Source: Tersicoccus phoenicis
GTDB lineage: Bacteria > Actinomycetota > Actinomycetes > Actinomycetales > Micrococcaceae
Direction: 5' to 3'
Assembly (NCBI RefSeq): GCF_001968835.1
Contig: NZ_MRDE01000015.1
Location: 1-43,194 of the forward strand
Length of the DNA: 43,194 bases
The translations under genes were made by a program, and so were the position numbers. The notes beneath the pieces are model-generated. The model was given only the letters and a program-made list of their open reading frames with translations. It ran no database searches and was not told the origin of the DNA. Positions 41,879 to 43,194 of this stretch are shown piece by piece (the stretch's first letter is position 1; every line of letters starts with the position of its first letter).

Positions 41879-42361
41879 GTGGACGCCCGGACCCTGTCTG
41901 CCATCCCCGGTGCGGGCCGTCCGACCGAGAAGCGGCACGCCTGGCGGGCCTACTTCGAGACGACCGCCGCGCTGCAGGACCGGCTGGAACGGTCGCTGCG
42001 GGCGGGCACCGGACTGCACCTGGCCGACTACAACCTGCTGCTCCTGCTCGCCGAGGCGCCGGGCCACCGGATGCGGATGGGCGAGCTGGCCGGCCGCATG
42101 GTCTTCTCACCGTCCCGGCTCACCTACCAGGTCAGGACGCTCCAGGAGCGCGGGCTGGTCACCCGGTGCGCGGCGCCGGGAGACCGGCGCGGCGCGGAGG
42201 CCGTCCTCACCGACGAGGGCCGGCACCTGTTCCGCCGGGCGGCCGCGCTGCACTTCCGTGATGTCACGGACCTGGTCCTCGACCGGATCGACGACGAGGA
42301 GGCCGACGTGCTGCTCCGCGTCTTCTCCCGGTTGGGGGACGCGCTGGGCGACCGCGGCTGA
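41879..42361 (+). CDS. MarR-family transcriptional regulator
   Basis: The product (160 residues from GTG 41879) has the MarR winged helix: LHLADYNLLLLLAEAPGHRMRMGELAGRMVFSPSRLTYQVRTLQERGLV, then the wing RCAAPGDRRGAEAVLTDEG. The in-frame TTG at 41831 is an alternative start that would overlap the FMN reductase by 26 bp and give 176 residues; neither has a clear ribosome site. It is the last gene of the LLM-oxidoreductase operon and probably controls it through the AT-rich palindrome at 39880. Confidence 0.88.
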   Translation: MDARTLSAIPGAGRPTEKRHAWRAYFETTAALQDRLERSLRAGTGLHLADYNLLLLLAEAPGHRMRMGELAGRMVFSPSRLTYQVRTLQERGLVTRCAAPGDRRGAEAVLTDEGRHLFRRAAALHFRDVTDLVLDRIDDEEADVLLRVFSRLGDALGDRG

Positions 42362-42442
42362 TTGCTCTGACAAGATCTGCTTCGACCATCGACGCGCGCA
42401 CCGGCATGGCGATCACTTGTCACTCATCTCGGCAAGCAGGTT

Positions 42443-43036
42443 CTACTTCCCGACCTCGTTCCCAGATTTTATTGACACTGCAGGTGATAAGGCCCAGGGA
42501 ACTATTGCTGCGAAAACGCGGATCGCCCACAACAAGAGAGCTGCACGTACGCCCCCAACCGATGCCACAACGCCCCCCACGACCGCTCCGAGCGGCATAA
42601 TTCCGAGAGTGACCGAGCGCAGAGCGCCCAACGTCTCGGCCAGGACGCTCCGTGGGATCAGCCGAGGAATTGTGGCCTGGCCCGACAATCCGACGAGTAT
42701 AGTCATGAACGCCCATACTGCGGTCGCCACTAAATACCATACTTCTATACTGCCGGGAAGCACGCCGAGTCCAAGCTGAATCATTACAGAGACGCCCGCA
42801 ATGCTGAGAGCGACAAGGCGAAGCAGACCCACACCTACGATGCGAGAAATCCGTTCAGCCGTCACTGCCGCCAACAGCCCCGAAATTGCACCCACAGCGT
42901 TCGATGCTAGATAAACGGGCTCTTCGCAGCTGAGAGTGTAGTCGGGTTGGGCGCGTCGGTCGCTGGATAGGGGTCGAGGCCCTCCGAGGATGGAAGTTCT
43001 GACACTGCCCATCCTGAGGACCTCGACATGGATCAC
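42443..43036 (-). pseudogene. truncated MFS transporter, C-terminal half
   Basis: About 165 residues at the C-terminal end look like the last five or six helices of an MFS drug-efflux protein: ASNAVGAISGLLAA, then GVGLLRLVALSIAGVSVMIQL, VGLSGQATIPRLIPRS and TLGIMPLGAVVGGVVAS. The first 30 residues (left of PDYTLS) do not look like MFS sequence and come from adjoining IS-like DNA. No N-terminal half is present. The composition is clearly less GC-rich than the core genes, a sign of foreign origin. I regard it as a remnant. Confidence 0.7.
42973..43027. repeat. imperfect 55-bp palindrome beside the MFS remnant
   Basis: GTCGAGG (42973-42979) and CCTCGAC (43021-43027) pair, as do GGATGG (42988-42993) and CCATCC (43009-43014), around a 15-nt loop; the middle of the arms is imperfect. 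An ATG follows directly at 43028. It may be an IS end or a structured leader of a transposase gene cut by the next element. Confidence 0.5.
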
Positions 43037-43049
43037 GCTACTCGCCGAC

Positions 43050-43107
43050 GTGCCTCAGCTTCTTTGAGCGCGGGGGTCGGGCCGGTGCCTCAGCTTCTTT
43101 GAGCGCG
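43050..43107. repeat. 23-bp direct repeats, probable IS left end
   Basis: The 23-bp sequence starting gtgcctcagcttctttgagc occurs exactly at 43050-43072 and 43085-43107, 35 bp apart. Direct repeats in front of a transposase-like start are typical of ends recognised by DDE-integrase-type transposases. Confidence 0.65.
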
Positions 43108-43139
43108 TAGTCCCCGGTGGGCGGGGCAGGCTTGCCGAT

Positions 43140-43194
43140 GTGGAAGGCAAGATTCCGATGGCCGCGAGGCGACACGTCACCAACAAGCTCCGGG
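43140..43194 (+). CDS. probable transposase, N-terminal fragment
   Basis: The frame from GTG 43140 reads VEGKIPMAARRHVTNKLR and runs out of the window. This resembles the N-terminus of integrase-type transposases (the M-A-A-R-R-x-V-T pattern), and the terminal repeats upstream agree. An internal in-frame ATG at 43158 is another possible start. The family cannot be fixed from 18 residues. Confidence 0.45.
   Translation, partial: MEGKIPMAARRHVTNKLR

Overview
This 43.2-kb window is a chromosomal segment of a high-GC actinobacterium (Actinomycetota). The evidence is the strongly GC-biased coding sequence, frequent GTG starts, a DUF222/HNH endonuclease, a fused CydDC exporter, the neighbourhood of parE, a DUF7455 zinc-ribbon gene and a HrdB-type primary sigma factor, the sucB-lipB-lipA block, and the glnA / glnE / glnA2 cluster. 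I cannot fix the genus from the sequence alone.

Layout. Positions 1-150 hold the 3' end of an IS21-family element (IstB tail plus terminal repeats). Next come a DUF222-HNH endonuclease gene with a SOS-box-like palindrome at its promoter (373-2648) and a cytochrome bd operon, cydA-cydB-cydDC, read leftward (2816-9260). Divergent from cydA is a BlaI-type repressor and M56 metallopeptidase pair (9453-10896). Two copies of a 17-bp palindrome sit in the shared promoter region. Positions 11013-15209 carry parE, a DUF7455 gene and the primary sigma factor; the sigma gene has a SigH/SigR-like promoter motif upstream. A DUF4192 gene, an MFS transporter and a PAC2-family gene follow (15490-19178).

Positions 19376-28001 are mainly central metabolism: leucyl aminopeptidase, dihydrolipoamide dehydrogenase, the two-lipoyl-domain E2 acyltransferase, a divergent membrane kinase-like protein on the opposite strand, then lipB-lipA. 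These genes supply E3, E2 and the lipoate synthesis that the 2-oxoacid dehydrogenase complexes need. A PRC-barrel protein, a DUF4191 membrane protein and an RDD protein lead into glnA (30654-32078), which has a GlnR-box-like site upstream.

The glnA1, glnE and glnA2 genes are usually close neighbours in actinobacteria. Here glnA1 is separated from glnE by about 3 kb of accessory DNA: a lower-GC two-gene module (an unrecognised small protein plus a HEPN-like protein), a flavin monooxygenase with a divergent TetR regulator, and what looks like the tail of a destroyed helix-turn-helix gene. After glnE-glnA2 come a SPOR-like microprotein and an operon for a luciferase-like oxidoreductase, an NADPH:FMN reductase and a MarR regulator. 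The right edge (42.4-43.2 kb) is lower-GC, decayed DNA: a truncated MFS gene, an imperfect palindrome, 23-bp direct repeats and the first codons of a probable transposase.

The best leads for something new are the HEPN-containing two-gene module inserted beside glnA, and the apparent control of cytochrome bd by a BlaI/M56 signalling pair. All assignments were made by reading the sequence; no database search was run.
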